From Enoplolaimus lenunculus (Eukaryota > Nematoda > Enoplea > Enoplida > Thoracostomopsidae), in NCBI GenBank assembly GCA_030248215.1, contig JASANG010000718.1, positions 1-64,000 of the forward strand: a DNA stretch of 64,000 nt. Direction: 5' to 3'. A program made the translations under genes and the position numbers. Shown here in pieces: positions 31,269-41,537 of this stretch (position 1 is its first letter; the number at the start of each line of letters is the position of its first letter). The notes beneath the pieces are model-generated. The model did not search any database. It saw only the letters and a program-made list of their open reading frames with translations, and was not told the DNA's origin.

Positions 31269-31986
31269 TATGAAAAAATTATACCAGTCACTCTTAAAAC
31301 GATGTTAGATACAGACCAATTGCGCAGATTACAAATTTTATATTCGGATTTTTTTGTAATTTTTCAATTAGAGAAAAATACACTAATTGTTATATTAATT
31401 AATTGTAAATTAAAATTTAATTTATTTTTACAAACAAAGGGGTCGCTGTTCTTTAGCTACACGAAACGACGTTTTAAGACGCCTAACAAAAGACAAACAC
31501 TTGTATAGCGGTCAGAAGACAGCATTTAGCTTCTTACGATATGGGCTACAATTAATTAGAATACTTACTTTTAGGATAAGTGGAATGGTATTCTTATTGT
31601 ATTACCCGCCGCCCCTAAAATATGGCAGTGGCGAATTTCGTGGCACCAATAATGTTTCTGATCAAGATATTTTGAAGCATGTGAACAAATATACCGACAT
31701 TCATTATTACCAATCTATTGCCTAAGATACGTTTCTTTTGTGGACGCTTGTTTTTAAACAATCACTGACAAAAGCAAAACCTTTATTTGTTCAAGAAGCC
31801 TATTCTGCCAATTTTGTTTTAGGTAAAGTAAGTTTCCACTCATGGACGCGGATTCAACACGCAGATGATTAAATATAGTGGGTTAGTTGAATTGAATTTA
31901 AAATTTTTTTCACGCCAATGTTACAAGAGAAGGTAGTACAGTATCTAGTAAACCAGAGAAATGTTTATATTAAAATTAAAATTGAT

Positions 31987-32225
31987 ATACTGCAAAAAAC
32001 GGTGAGTCGAATGGACTCTCTTGTCCGTAATAGGCTTTTCGGACTACGTGTCAAATTCGACTCCACCAGAATCAAATTCGACTCCACCCGAGTCAAATTC
32101 GACTCACTGAGAGCGACTCGGGTGTGTTGAATTTAGCTCTGGTGGAGTCGAATTTGACTCAGTTTGTGTAGACCGAAAAAGCCTATTTCGGAGAATGTCA
32201 ATTTGACTCACCAGTTTTTGCCGTG
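31987..32225. mobile_element. PAL-G MITE, complete (forward copy B)
   Basis: Both arms present, ends actgcaaaaaacgg and cagtttttgccgtg. Confidence 0.75.
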
Positions 32226-33105
32226 TAAAGTCCTTCCCTTCGTTACATATTTTCAATTTTGCGCGATTCATACGAATTTGTTTAAATCCGTAGTGGTGGG
32301 CTTCAACGACGCACAAACGTTTTGTTGGCTGTTTTTCGTCAGCCCGCCTACCACCGGCCGGCATTTGTCCAAACAGGTCGGATTTTAAATTTTTTTGCAT
32401 ATTTAAGCTTCTGATGACATTCTCTGATCGTTTTGCATCGAAATTTGTGTTTTCAAAAGGTTTCCTTTTTTCCGAAATAAATGTTTGAAAAACAATTCTT
32501 CATCAATTTTTGTACGATTCGATGCCGTATGACGAGTTGAGAGTCGAATGATGTTAAATTTATTGCTGGTTGACCACTACTTCATGAGCTATGGTTAAAT
32601 AACCGTTTGATTCGTACCCCGGCTACGAGTTTGGCAAGGGCAACGGTGTAGATACTATAATGTACCTACCTTCAAATAAGATTTAATGCAAAAATGGCGA
32701 ACGTCTTATAACAAATGCCGTTTAATTCCAGGTATTTCCAGTTTATCAACTTTCGGCCCAATTTTTTTGATGTGATTAGGGCCCTCGATTCTTTGGTTTT
32801 TTGGAAAACCTTGTGTACCCCAGCAATGACCTTGCCTGAACAATAAGCGAAAATGTCCATGCTTACAAAAGAGGTTAGCACCCCAATAGTACTCGTTCCG
32901 ACGCCGCTAAACTGTGGATGCCCTTGAATTTCAATTAGCTGAAAGCTGAATACTGGTCAAAATTCAGCTGAAATTTTGTTTGACTTTCCCTGGCCGGCAG
33001 TAAGTATATATCATCAGATGATTACATTCTATACTTCATTTATTAACAAAATATAATATATTCAAAATATTGTTAGCAAAGTGGCTTTATATAAACACCC
33101 AAGGC

Positions 33106-33177
33106 TTAGGCTTAGGCTTAGGCTTCAATATATGCTTATAATACTGTTCTACCCTTTGTTCTTTACATTGACAAATA
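33106..33177 (-). mobile_element. TELM1 fragment providing the uxuA stop codon
   Basis: Same fragment next to the real uxuA gene. Its terminal tacattga, read on the minus strand, encodes the last codons TCA ATG TAA. Confidence 0.78.
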
Positions 33178-33441
33178 TTCTTTAGGCTTGTATACTCCTT
33201 TCTTACCCCACACCGCTTCAAACAACCCCTGCATATATCCAACCGCGTATATGCGACCGCCCATGGTATATCCGGAGGCTCGGCCGCCAACATAGTACCC
33301 AGCAGCCTTTTCGCCAATTTGATGCCCTGCTTCTCCTTCAAGCAACGGCACATGATCAGGCCTTATCGGTCCAGTGAATCCAAGTTGTTTCCACGTTTCC
33401 AGCATTTTCAACATATCGGTTTGCCCGTCGTCTTGAAATAC
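33163..33441 (-). CDS. uxuA: uxuA exon 4 (C-terminus; stop inside a TELM1 end)
   Basis: VFQDDGQTDMLKMLETWKQL, then GFTGPIRPDHVP...GRIYAVGYMQGLFEAVWG...EYLSM and TAA. The final TCAATGTAA and the following 3' sequence match the TELM1 inverted end (CCAATGTAAAGAACAGGGG...), so the transposon supplies the stop and the 3' UTR start. Confidence 0.9.
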   Translation of the reverse strand, partial: VFQDDGQTDMLKMLETWKQLGFTGPIRPDHVPLLEGEAGHQIGEKAAGYYVGGRASGYTMGGRIYAVGYMQGLFEAVWGKKGVYKPKEYLSM

Positions 33442-36400
33442 CTAAAAGAATTAGCGAGCAAAATGGTGATTTCAATGTTTATCATTTGACCAAGTAACCA
33501 AGATTTAAAGTGAAACACAACACAACATCACAACTTCAGTGAAAAACATAGCCGGTCCGAAAACTTTGAAATGTGTTCGGTGTATATCTGATGGATCGAA
33601 TATGAACTCTAGGGTGAATTTGACCTCTGGCATCAGGCGTTTGTTTTAAAACATCAAGTATACTTGTAAAAAATTGGTTAACACAATTAAAATATTTAGT
33701 GACGTAAAAGCTTTAATACTTCAACAAACCGCGGCACTTTTCCGACAACATCGCGAAAATGAACAAAATGAACTTTTCCAGCCAGCAGGCGTGCAGCTTC
33801 CGGTAAATCAACGCCCATCGACGAAATCGTTCCTTGACAAAACGTGACCCCATTTCGAGGGCTAGGCATAAGCTCTGTGGCTCGCTTCAGAGCTTGAGGT
33901 GATCCTATGATCCGCGGCAGACCCCTGAGAGATGCAACTGGTGGATCGTCAGGATGCAAGGCTAAGTTGACGCTGCTCTCTTCGGCGACTGGAACTACTT
34001 CACGGAGGAACGATTCTAAATTGGTCCAAAGTTGCTCGGGCGATATGGGTCTTCCGTAAGTTGCGCCAGGATGCAGGGAAGATGAACTGTCGCCGGCCTG
34101 TATATTTGACGTCGGATAGTAATCAGTGTTTTCGCAGTCGGATTGACGAAATTCGCTGCTCAAAGCCCCGCCTCTTATGGAAACTTCGTAAGAAGTCCGG
34201 CTGACCTGTTAATTAGAAAGATTTTTGTGATACCAAAATTGTCCTGGATTTTGATGGCCCTAAGCCGAGTGTATTTCCTGCACAACAGTTAATTCGACGC
34301 TGAGTGGTGTTGGCAGAAGAGTCTCAAGGTTAATGGCAATGAAGGTCAAAAATTGCCAGGAGTGCAAATCTGTAAGTTCTTAAACATATTCAGAATGCTT
34401 GATATGACAAATTGCTGGGTTGCTGTTGCGAATATACGCAATTGCGGATCCAAAATTTTCAGCTGTTTAAGGATTAAATATTTGTGTTTCGAGTTTCGGA
34501 TATTTTACAACGGATCAATTGTAAACTCGACATTTTTTAACAATTTCGCCAGAAAACACACTGCGACCTTCAGACGAACCATTAGCATTTCTTTTTAGCA
34601 CCGACTTATGGTGGAGGGAACACTCCCATTCCGATCCCAATTAATCTTCCACTCAATATACAAACGACATTGAACTATTTAGCTTTACTCTGGTCGTGTT
34701 TCAAATTTCGGGACAGCCTAATGTTTGTCGTTGTTTTACACGTCCTAACAATGGATTCACCATGTACAAATCAAAGGCGAATCATTTTTTTCGTTGGATT
34801 GCTATAGAGTGAAAGCATACACTAATTTTTTTGCTTGGTCTTAGGCTTAGGCTTAGATATAAGCTTAAGTTTTAGGCTTACTGAGTTAAACCTTTTGTCA
34901 TTTGTAGCCAGCAAAGTAACATTTTGATCTGACATATTTATATTTCATTTTTCACAATCAAATTTGGTTACAAACCGTTATTTCAGGTGGCATAAAATTG
35001 TAGCACAACGTAGGGATGCCAACTGCACCCATGTTACGCAGGCATTGTTTAAATATTTCAATTTGATCAGCGCGTCTCTTAGCGTCGTCGAAGCGTTTAA
35101 TCTCGTTCATCGGAGGTCCAGCTTAAAACAAGAATGCACACACTTTCAATAGTGTTTAGCACTTATCATTTAGTTTGCTGGCCAATGTAAAGAACAGGGG
35201 CGGAACAGTATTATAAACATATTCCTAAGCCTAAGCCTAAACGTTAGCCTAAGCCTAAGCGTAACAATGAGCATATACATAAGCCTAAGCCTAAACCAAG
35301 CAAAAAAAATTAGTCTAAAGCTTTAAGCTTCCTCTTTTCTGGTCCCACAGAAAAACGTTCCGCCTCTGACCTTTACATGGGCCCGATGCTTATAGAACAT
35401 TTCGAAACAGTGTATGGCTAGGTTCAAAATTTAGCACATTTTTCACAGTTTTCCCGTTTTATCCCACCAGGCGGCGTACGCTCACGAATGGTTCTATCCT
35501 ATAACATTTTGCTCATTTAAGTTGTTCATGACCTCCCTTAATCATTTCACGCCAAAATTTGAATTCTTAAAAGCTGATGTTTTAGCTCCCAAGATTTTCC
35601 TTGAAACCCAAAAATTTTATCGTCAAAAATTTGGACAAACTAAAATGCTGTTCGTTGCAGCCTGCGAAGCTATTAAATCGAGTGGTATCAATGTCTCTGC
35701 CATCCGACAATTGGTAAACGAGTTATGGTCAAATACTTGATTTGGCTAGCTCGCAGCGTGTTGGGCCGACGCCAAATCAGTTATCTGACAATATAAATCG
35801 CAAACCAATCGAAATTTAAATTTCGGTGTGATGATCAGGGAAAGTCGCAGAAGCTAAAATATTCAAAAACATTCAATTCCGACCATTTCTGGGCAAACGC
35901 CGACTTTGGAGGGGGATAATGAAACAATCTGCGAGATAGGACCCCGTTGTAAGACATTTTATCGCCTTAAAAACCGAAAAGTTTATAAATTTGTTGCTTC
36001 GACCCTGGACCCGAATAGTAAGCGAAAATTTCATCTTATGGTTAAGTATGCGTACAGTGAGCTGGAAATTGTTTTGAACCAGGGCGTTGTGAGTATAAAG
36101 TTCAGAAGCGAAGCGAGCGAAAACCCATAGACGCACGTTGAACAAAATATGCGTTTGGGTCACAAATGGAGTTTTCAAAATTGATTTTGTTCGGGTCGGG
36201 CCTAATGATTATCGTTAACACCTTCAAAAACAAACAGCGAGACCATTAGAAAAATAGCTTCATTTTGTACTATCATATACGTGATGTTGTCCTGGTTACA
36301 GTTGTCATAACAAAACGTAGAACCAACACGCTACGGAATAACTGCTTGGATCTTTATTAACAACAATCGTTTATTCGAGGAACGTTATACGATCTTCAAG

Positions 36401-38270
36401 TAAAATCCTGGTGTACCCCTGTCTCTAGTAAAAGTTGAATGTGAAACCCTCAACCTTTTTAGATTCAGTGTAAATTTCAGTGAGCTGATTTTTACTCAAA
36501 ATGAGTTGAATCACTCAGTCTGAGCTTAGGACTATCAGAACTCAGAATTTTAAGTGGATTCTATTCATTGAGTTAAATAACCAATTCACCCAGAGTCAAC
36601 TCAACGCAGAGTGAGAATCAACTCAACTCTGAATGAGTTAATGTTTAGTGATATTAATTCAGAAATAACCAACTCGCAAGTTGAATTGATATCGTTGGAA
36701 GTTACAGAGTTCGTTTTCGCGACCCTAATTGACTAACAGTTCTTTTATGTTTTAATCAAATATTGGTCGTCAATGAACGTTGAATCAGATCACGAGATTC
36801 CCAGATTCGTTGCATTGATTCTGGGATTCGGTCTGCGCTTTAATTCAGCGCGGCACCCTGGCATATAAAAATGCAAGGGACGCACGTCAGACCAAGTGAT
36901 CATCATGGTCAACATTGCAGATCAGGATCTGCCCTATTGACGACAGCGTTTATTTACAAATTATTGTTTACATAAAACCGTTAAAATATATCCCACACCA
37001 GGTTTATTCGTTATTGTTTATATTTTTAACACCGGCGATGTCAGAGGTGCAAATGATGTTCGTTCCGAGTAGAGCACAGGGCATCGGTAATAGCTTTATA
37101 CCAAAAATTAGGGCAAGTAGTGAAAAGCCCACAGATGTACCGTGAGAAGCGTCAACTGAACCCACGGTCCGTGGGCAGGGTGCTCTTCAAAACCTCTAAT
37201 TTTTTAAGCGAAACAATTTTTATTAGCATGTCCGTTATAAGTTGAACCAGCTTGGGTTGTAAACAATTATTGGATGACACTGGTGGCTCCAACAGGGCCA
37301 ATTCAGGCTAGGCTCATTCATCCCACAGGGATCAATGGCAAGTTTTGTATTAAAATTTACCATTGAAATGGCGTTTGGCTTCTCGCTCGTTTCGCTCGAG
37401 AATTTTTTCTCTATGTCGTGCCGCTCCTATTTTAGAAAAATTTCTGGAACCGCCAAACAGGCGTAAAAAATCTTCTAAAAAATATAGAAGCGGCAAATAG
37501 CCGGCCAATCAGTAGACGGTGCGATGCTCTACTGAGGCCCCTTATGGCTAACCAATGCCCCTTGTTTGGTATACTGAGCAATTGTTCTGGATGTAAAAAT
37601 GCTTAATTTAGCCAAAAACACTTAAAACTGAATCAGACTTGATGGCTTTAGATGGCCAAACTTTAGTCTTAAATTTTTACACGTGTGTCTAAACATTGGT
37701 TGACCCTAACACTGCGGAACCCCTGCATAAAGATTAGGACGTGCTAATCTCATGCATAGCAAAATTATCAAACCATGACGCATCGAAAACATTAGGAGCA
37801 AATCGAGCGAAAAGCCACCACCAGACACTGCTTTGGTGCAAGATGACGTATGTCGCAAAAAAATGTTACAGGGCGAAAAGTTGACGACTAAATTATTACG
37901 TGGGGTTGAAATCCCTACCCCCGCAACAAATACCCCTGTATTGATATGCGGAAATTTCACATTAACTACAAGCAATGTATTTGATAAAGGCACAAAAAGC
38001 AACCGCAGTGTTGAGGTTCCACTGGGTCTTCTTCAGTACGAGCTTGGAAGTCCGTGAGCTGTTTGATTGACGTTTACCTTCAATTACTGCCAGCCGCATT
38101 CCGTAGCGTTCTACTCGAAGCTTGAGGTCGGCCAATTCATCAACAGTGCGCGGCATATCATTCATATCGTAATAGACAATATCGTCGACACCAAGTTGAG
38201 ATGCGAGTTTTAAGTTGGAATCTGTGAACGGAGTTACTACCAGCGCGATTCGTGGCCGTTTTGAAGACAT
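33163..38270 (-). CDS. uxuA: Mannonate dehydratase (UxuA family), four exons, 367 aa
   Basis: Exons 38078-38270, 34976-35121, 33720-34205 and 33163-33441; phases 1, 0 and 0; total 1104 nt with stop. The family enzyme dehydrates D-mannonate to 2-keto-3-deoxy-D-gluconate in hexuronate breakdown and needs Mn2+/Fe2+. Hallmarks in order: VIEAGPPMNEIKRF, NMGAVGIPTLCYNFMP, RTSYEVSIRGGAL, LALHPDDPPVASLRGLPRI, NGVTFCQGT, HFVHFRDVVGK, VFQDDGQTDM, GFTGPIRPDHVP, GRIYAVGYMQGL. The likely metal-binding His (LHPDD), Cys (FCQG), His (HFRD) and the RPDH segment are all present, and the length is normal. Three spliceosomal introns show it is a resident gene rather than bacterial contamination. It lies between the two modular paralogues on the same strand. 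Cytosolic: no signal peptide. Donor 2 (gtttgt) is weak. Confidence 0.92.
33720..34205 (-). CDS. uxuA: uxuA exon 3 (catalytic core)
   Basis: 162 codons from VSRTSYEVSIRGGAL to KVPRFVE, containing LALHPDDPP, FCQGT and HFVHFRD. A Ser/Asp-rich stretch after GGALSSEF is unlike compact bacterial homologues. Donor gtatta, phase 0. Confidence 0.9.
34795..34935 (-). mobile_element. TELM1-like fragment
   Basis: ttggattgctatagagtgaa then TTAGGC hexamers. Ends degenerate; in uxuA intron 2 region upstream of exon 3. Confidence 0.5.
34976..35121 (-). CDS. uxuA: uxuA exon 2
   Basis: Joined codon gives A, then GPPMNEIKRFDDAKRRADQI and the diagnostic NMGAVGIPTLCYNFMPPEIT. Acceptor ttttaag; donor gtttgt (non-optimal), phase 0. 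Confidence 0.88.
35180..35383 (+). mobile_element. TELM1 telomere-repeat MITE
   Basis: ggccaatgtaaagaacagggg ... gttccgcctctgacctttac; in uxuA intron 1 immediately 5' of exon 2. Confidence 0.82.
35400..38077. other. uxuA intron 1, mostly unassigned
   Basis: Contains short plus-strand ORFs at 35522-35740 and 35906-36130 with no recognisable domain, a PAL-A copy, and the motif ctcccttaatcatttcacgcc shared with 21100-21120. Nothing else identified. Confidence 0.4.
36467..36711. mobile_element. PAL-A fold-back MITE
   Basis: From cagtgtaaatttcagtgagc to gttggaagttacagag, diverged copy in uxuA intron 1. Confidence 0.7.
38078..38270 (-). CDS. uxuA: uxuA exon 1
   Basis: ATG at 38270; MSSKRPRIALVVTPFTDS, then LGVDDIVYYDMNDMP...RLAVIE, the first strand/helix pair of the TIM barrel. 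Donor gtaaac at phase 1. Confidence 0.88.
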
Positions 38271-38341
38271 ATTTTTAGCTGATAACTGAATTTACTTTTA
38301 AGCTAAAAAAATTGACTCTGCGGTACAATTTCTGTCCTACG

Positions 38342-38430
38342 TTGACAAATGTATAGAACAGGGTCGTAACAATAGTACAAGCTTTAAGCGAAAAATAAAT
38401 CTAAAGCATAAAGCATAAACGTGATAAAAG
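38342..38430 (+). mobile_element. TELM1 fragment
   Basis: acaaatgtatagaacagggtc with aacaatagtacaagc, then the copy decays. It lies upstream of the uxuA start. Confidence 0.5.
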
Positions 38431-38979
38431 TATGTTTTTTATAGTTTATATACAACGAAATTTGTTGGGTTTGATCTTCAGTTTTTTTGAAACAATTGAG
38501 GGCCAGGCCCTTTGGCAACCCTCTGGCTACGCTCCTGGCTTCATTATCGGAGTGCGGCCTATATTTTGACAATTTGACAAATTTCCTCTTTGTTTTGGTT
38601 ATCATTGCCAAGCAAATTTTTTTTATGAAATTAGCAACAGTTGAGGAACGTTTTCGTCAAAGTCAATATCATTCTCTATTTTTACAATTACTTTCTTCTC
38701 TTTGACTATGAGTACTTCTTAGCTTGATTGTAAATCTAGGCTCGTATTCCCAAATGTACGAAGCACCTATTAGCAGTCGGTGCTGGGTCCTGTATCATTG
38801 TAATCAGTGAACGGTGAGCTATTTTTGTGCCAATTGTGAGATAACCAACTGTACGTGTCGGACAGTTGAAAACATAAATTGGCGATAGGTGATATCCGCA
38901 TTTGAGGATATGGATCCTATAATCTCAAAGCTGTTGAACTTTATAAGCTTTGCGCTATGTAATCGCAGTCTTAGCTGCT

Positions 38980-39373
38980 GTAATAGAGGAACTCCAGGCC
39001 CAAATAAAGTTGAGTTTGCTACTTTAAAGCATACTTAAGTTTTGAAAGTACATTCCCCAAGTATAAAACCTTGCATTATCGCTCACGCTTTTGGGCCCAC
39101 GTAAAGATCAGGGGCGGAACGTTGTTTCTGCGAGACTGCTTAGGATTATGCTTGTAATACTGTTCCGCCCCTGTTCTTCACATTGGCGAGCTTTTGATAC
39201 AAGAAAAACGTTTGATTCAACGGATAATTGCAGTACCGGATATATATCAGTAACGAAGGGTGGCGGAGCGTGGGTTAAATCTAAATAACAGTCGGTAACC
39301 GAACAACAGGGGGTACCCTCTGGAGACACCAAATATATATCAGCCCTCCCTTTTATTTGGGTCACTACAGTAA
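38980..39373. mobile_element. TACTGTAATGACCCG-ended element, truncated and interrupted
   Basis: Right end (ttatttgggtcactacagta) and most of the interior are present; a minimal TELM1 is nested at 39093-39187. The left end is missing. Confidence 0.72.
39093..39187 (-). mobile_element. Minimal TELM1 nested in a TACTGTAATGACC element
   Basis: Only 95 bp: gggcccacgtaaagatcagg left end, one TTAGGA word, gttccgcccctgttcttcac right end. The flanks repeat gcttttg on both sides (cgcttttg ... agcttttgat), a 7-8 bp target duplication as expected for a hAT-like element. Confidence 0.78.
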
Positions 39374-39569
39374 TCGTTAATGGTCACTATTAGACGAGTA
39401 TAAAGCTAAGTTAAGCAACGGAAAGCAATTTACAACAGGTTTATGTTGACACAACATTATTAATTGGTAAAAAATACGTTATCTATTAGTATAACAGGTT
39501 ACAGGAAAAACGTGCAATTACTATTTCTATACACATAAGCTGTTGTTATACACCGTAATCTGTATTAGT

Positions 39570-39841
39570 GACCAATGTAAAGAACAGGGGCGGAACAGTA
39601 TTATAACCATATTCCTAAGCCTAAGCCTAAGCGGCAGAAAGCATATTCTTAAGCCTAAGCCTAAGCGTAGAAATGAGCATATTCCTAAGCATAAGCCTAA
39701 GCCTACGCCTAGCGTAAGAATGAGCATATTCCTAAGCATAAACCTAAGCCTATGCCTAAGCAAAATGATAAAAATAGTCTATAGCTTAAGCTTACTCTTT
39801 TCTAGTCCCACAGAAAAACGTTCCACCCCTGATCTTTGTAA
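39570..39841 (+). mobile_element. TELM1, expanded copy
   Basis: gaccaatgtaaagaacaggg ... gttccacccctgatcttt. The internal block cattcctaagcataagccta is repeated three times, so the element grew by internal duplication. Confidence 0.8.
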
Positions 39842-40279
39842 TGTGTATTCGTTTTTGCAAATGAGATAGGTGACGTAAAATTTAATTGGTGTCTGACAAC
39901 AAGGCTACAACCGAATGTCTGTTTGCGGATCCGGATGATAATCGACATATGGATTGTTAATAAATATAGCGATTTCAAAAACTACAAAATGTCGCTCAAC
40001 CTCCGGTTCCGGTTTGGATTCTGGCTCCGGCAAATTTTGCCGCCCTTTGGCTCCGGTTCATGACTTGTGAGTGTACCCTGGCGTATGATAACAACTTCAA
40101 AAGTTTGATCGCGTACAAAAAACCGCAGGACAACATTAACTGTTGTAATTCGCATCAGTTTCCAACTGTCAATTGCTCAAACAAAATTTGGATAAAATTT
40201 AGTACTAAAATAACGTTCGGCTTCTCGCTCGTTTAATGAGTTCCAGTACAACTGGAGAAACCAGCAACGTCATAAAACA

Positions 40280-40476
40280 GGCCCATGTATAGAACAGGGC
40301 CAGAACAGTAGTATAAGCATATTCCTAAGCCTAAGCCTAAGCATAAGCCTAAGCGTATGGATGAGCCTATATCTAAGCCTAAGCCTAAGCGTAAGCAAAA
40401 AATATAATCTATAATCTAAACCTACTCGTTTATAGACCCACCAGAAACCTGGGCGCCCCTTAAAGTATTATGGGCC
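40280..40476 (+). mobile_element. Chimeric TELM1/TELM2 element
   Basis: The left end is TELM1 (gcccatgtatagaacagggc) but the right end is TELM2 (cagaaacctgggcgcccctt, then aaagtattatgggcc). The switch lies within the shared hexamer region. Confidence 0.75.
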
Positions 40477-40794
40477 AAATATGTTATAGCATTTACAAAT
40501 ATTCGGTGGTACGCACGTAGCGACACGGTTTATACTTAACCGTATGAGTGGTTATAACAAGCTTCTGGATTGTTGCTGGCTTATTGAATTTAATTAAATT
40601 GTAATAAATATTTTGTCCCGCTGCGCTCTGCATTAAGACCATAAGTCTTGAAGCAAAAGTGTTTTCTGTATTTTACATAAGTTATATTACTGTCTGATTC
40701 AGACTATTTTGAGTTTTAAATATTGAAAAATAAAAAGAAGAAAATGTTTTTTTAAATTGAAATCCTTTGTTTATATACTTATATATTCTCCAGC

Positions 40795-41275
40795 GCACGT
40801 TGCGTGTTTGGCTTACATTCCTTATTTAAAGGAGGGTACAATTTGTGCGAACCATGGCACCGTATGTGTATGGTGTTAGCCGGTTGCAAAGTGCGAGGCT
40901 TGGGGGCGTGCAGCTTTTTTGCATATACAACATAATAATAATAATAGCTATATTTTAAAGGTAGACAGGTTGAATGTTTCTGGTAGAAGGTTCGGTTTTT
41001 AATTGGTACTTGCGGTTAATGGAAAAGTTGTGTATTACGGTTTATGTTTGTTAAGTGAATAAAAATTGATTAAACGGCGCTATTGAAATTAGCTACATCC
41101 GGAGTTACATATGGCATCAAAAATGATCCGCTTATTATTAAATTTAAGGGTATTACATATGATAGCGACCCCCTCTAAATAAGGAAAGTCGACCAAAAAC
41201 GCAACGTCCGGTGGTACATTTTGTACCATGCTCAACCCGAAGAGCTGCATACTCCTGTTTCATGCACTCGTGATT
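40795..41275. mobile_element. AAGAGTG-type element, interrupted
   Basis: Arms cacgttgcgtgtttggctta and ccaaaaacgcaacgtccgg are recognisable, with extra unrelated sequence between them. Confidence 0.55.
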
Positions 41276-41421
41276 TCATTGATCTTTGCCGGCAAATGAA
41301 ATATATATATTTTAAGCTATAACAACTTCACATCTGTTAATTAAAGTATTTTGTGTAAACAATTTTTGAGCCTATATTTCGTATTGTATCAATGTTTCGA
41401 AATCTCGCACGCTGACACCTG

Positions 41422-41537
41422 CTAGCGATAGCTTGCAATTCGTTTCGAAAGGGTTTCTAAAAATTTTCGCCCGGCATCACCCACAATTTGTCCACGGTTG
41501 TTTCGTGTACCAGGTAGCAGTTTTGGTGCAGCGGGCA
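41422..41537 (-). CDS. Gene 2 C-terminal tail and stop
   Basis: PAAPKLLPGTRNNRGQIVGD, then AGRKFLETLSKRIASYR and TAG; acceptor gaaatttcag. Confidence 0.85.

Larger units (their letters stand above)
31087..33703. repeat. Forward copy B of a duplicated segment
   Basis: Contiguous with the rest of uxuA. It contains the broken signal-exon copy and the complete PAL-G element. The first 230 bp are indel-rich like the inverted copy; beyond that quality looks normal. Confidence 0.85.
38271..41421. other. Spacer between uxuA and gene 2
   Basis: Filled by TELM1 pieces, a truncated TGACCC-family element, the chimeric TELM1/TELM2 element and an AAGAGTG-type element. No coding exon recognised. Confidence 0.5.
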
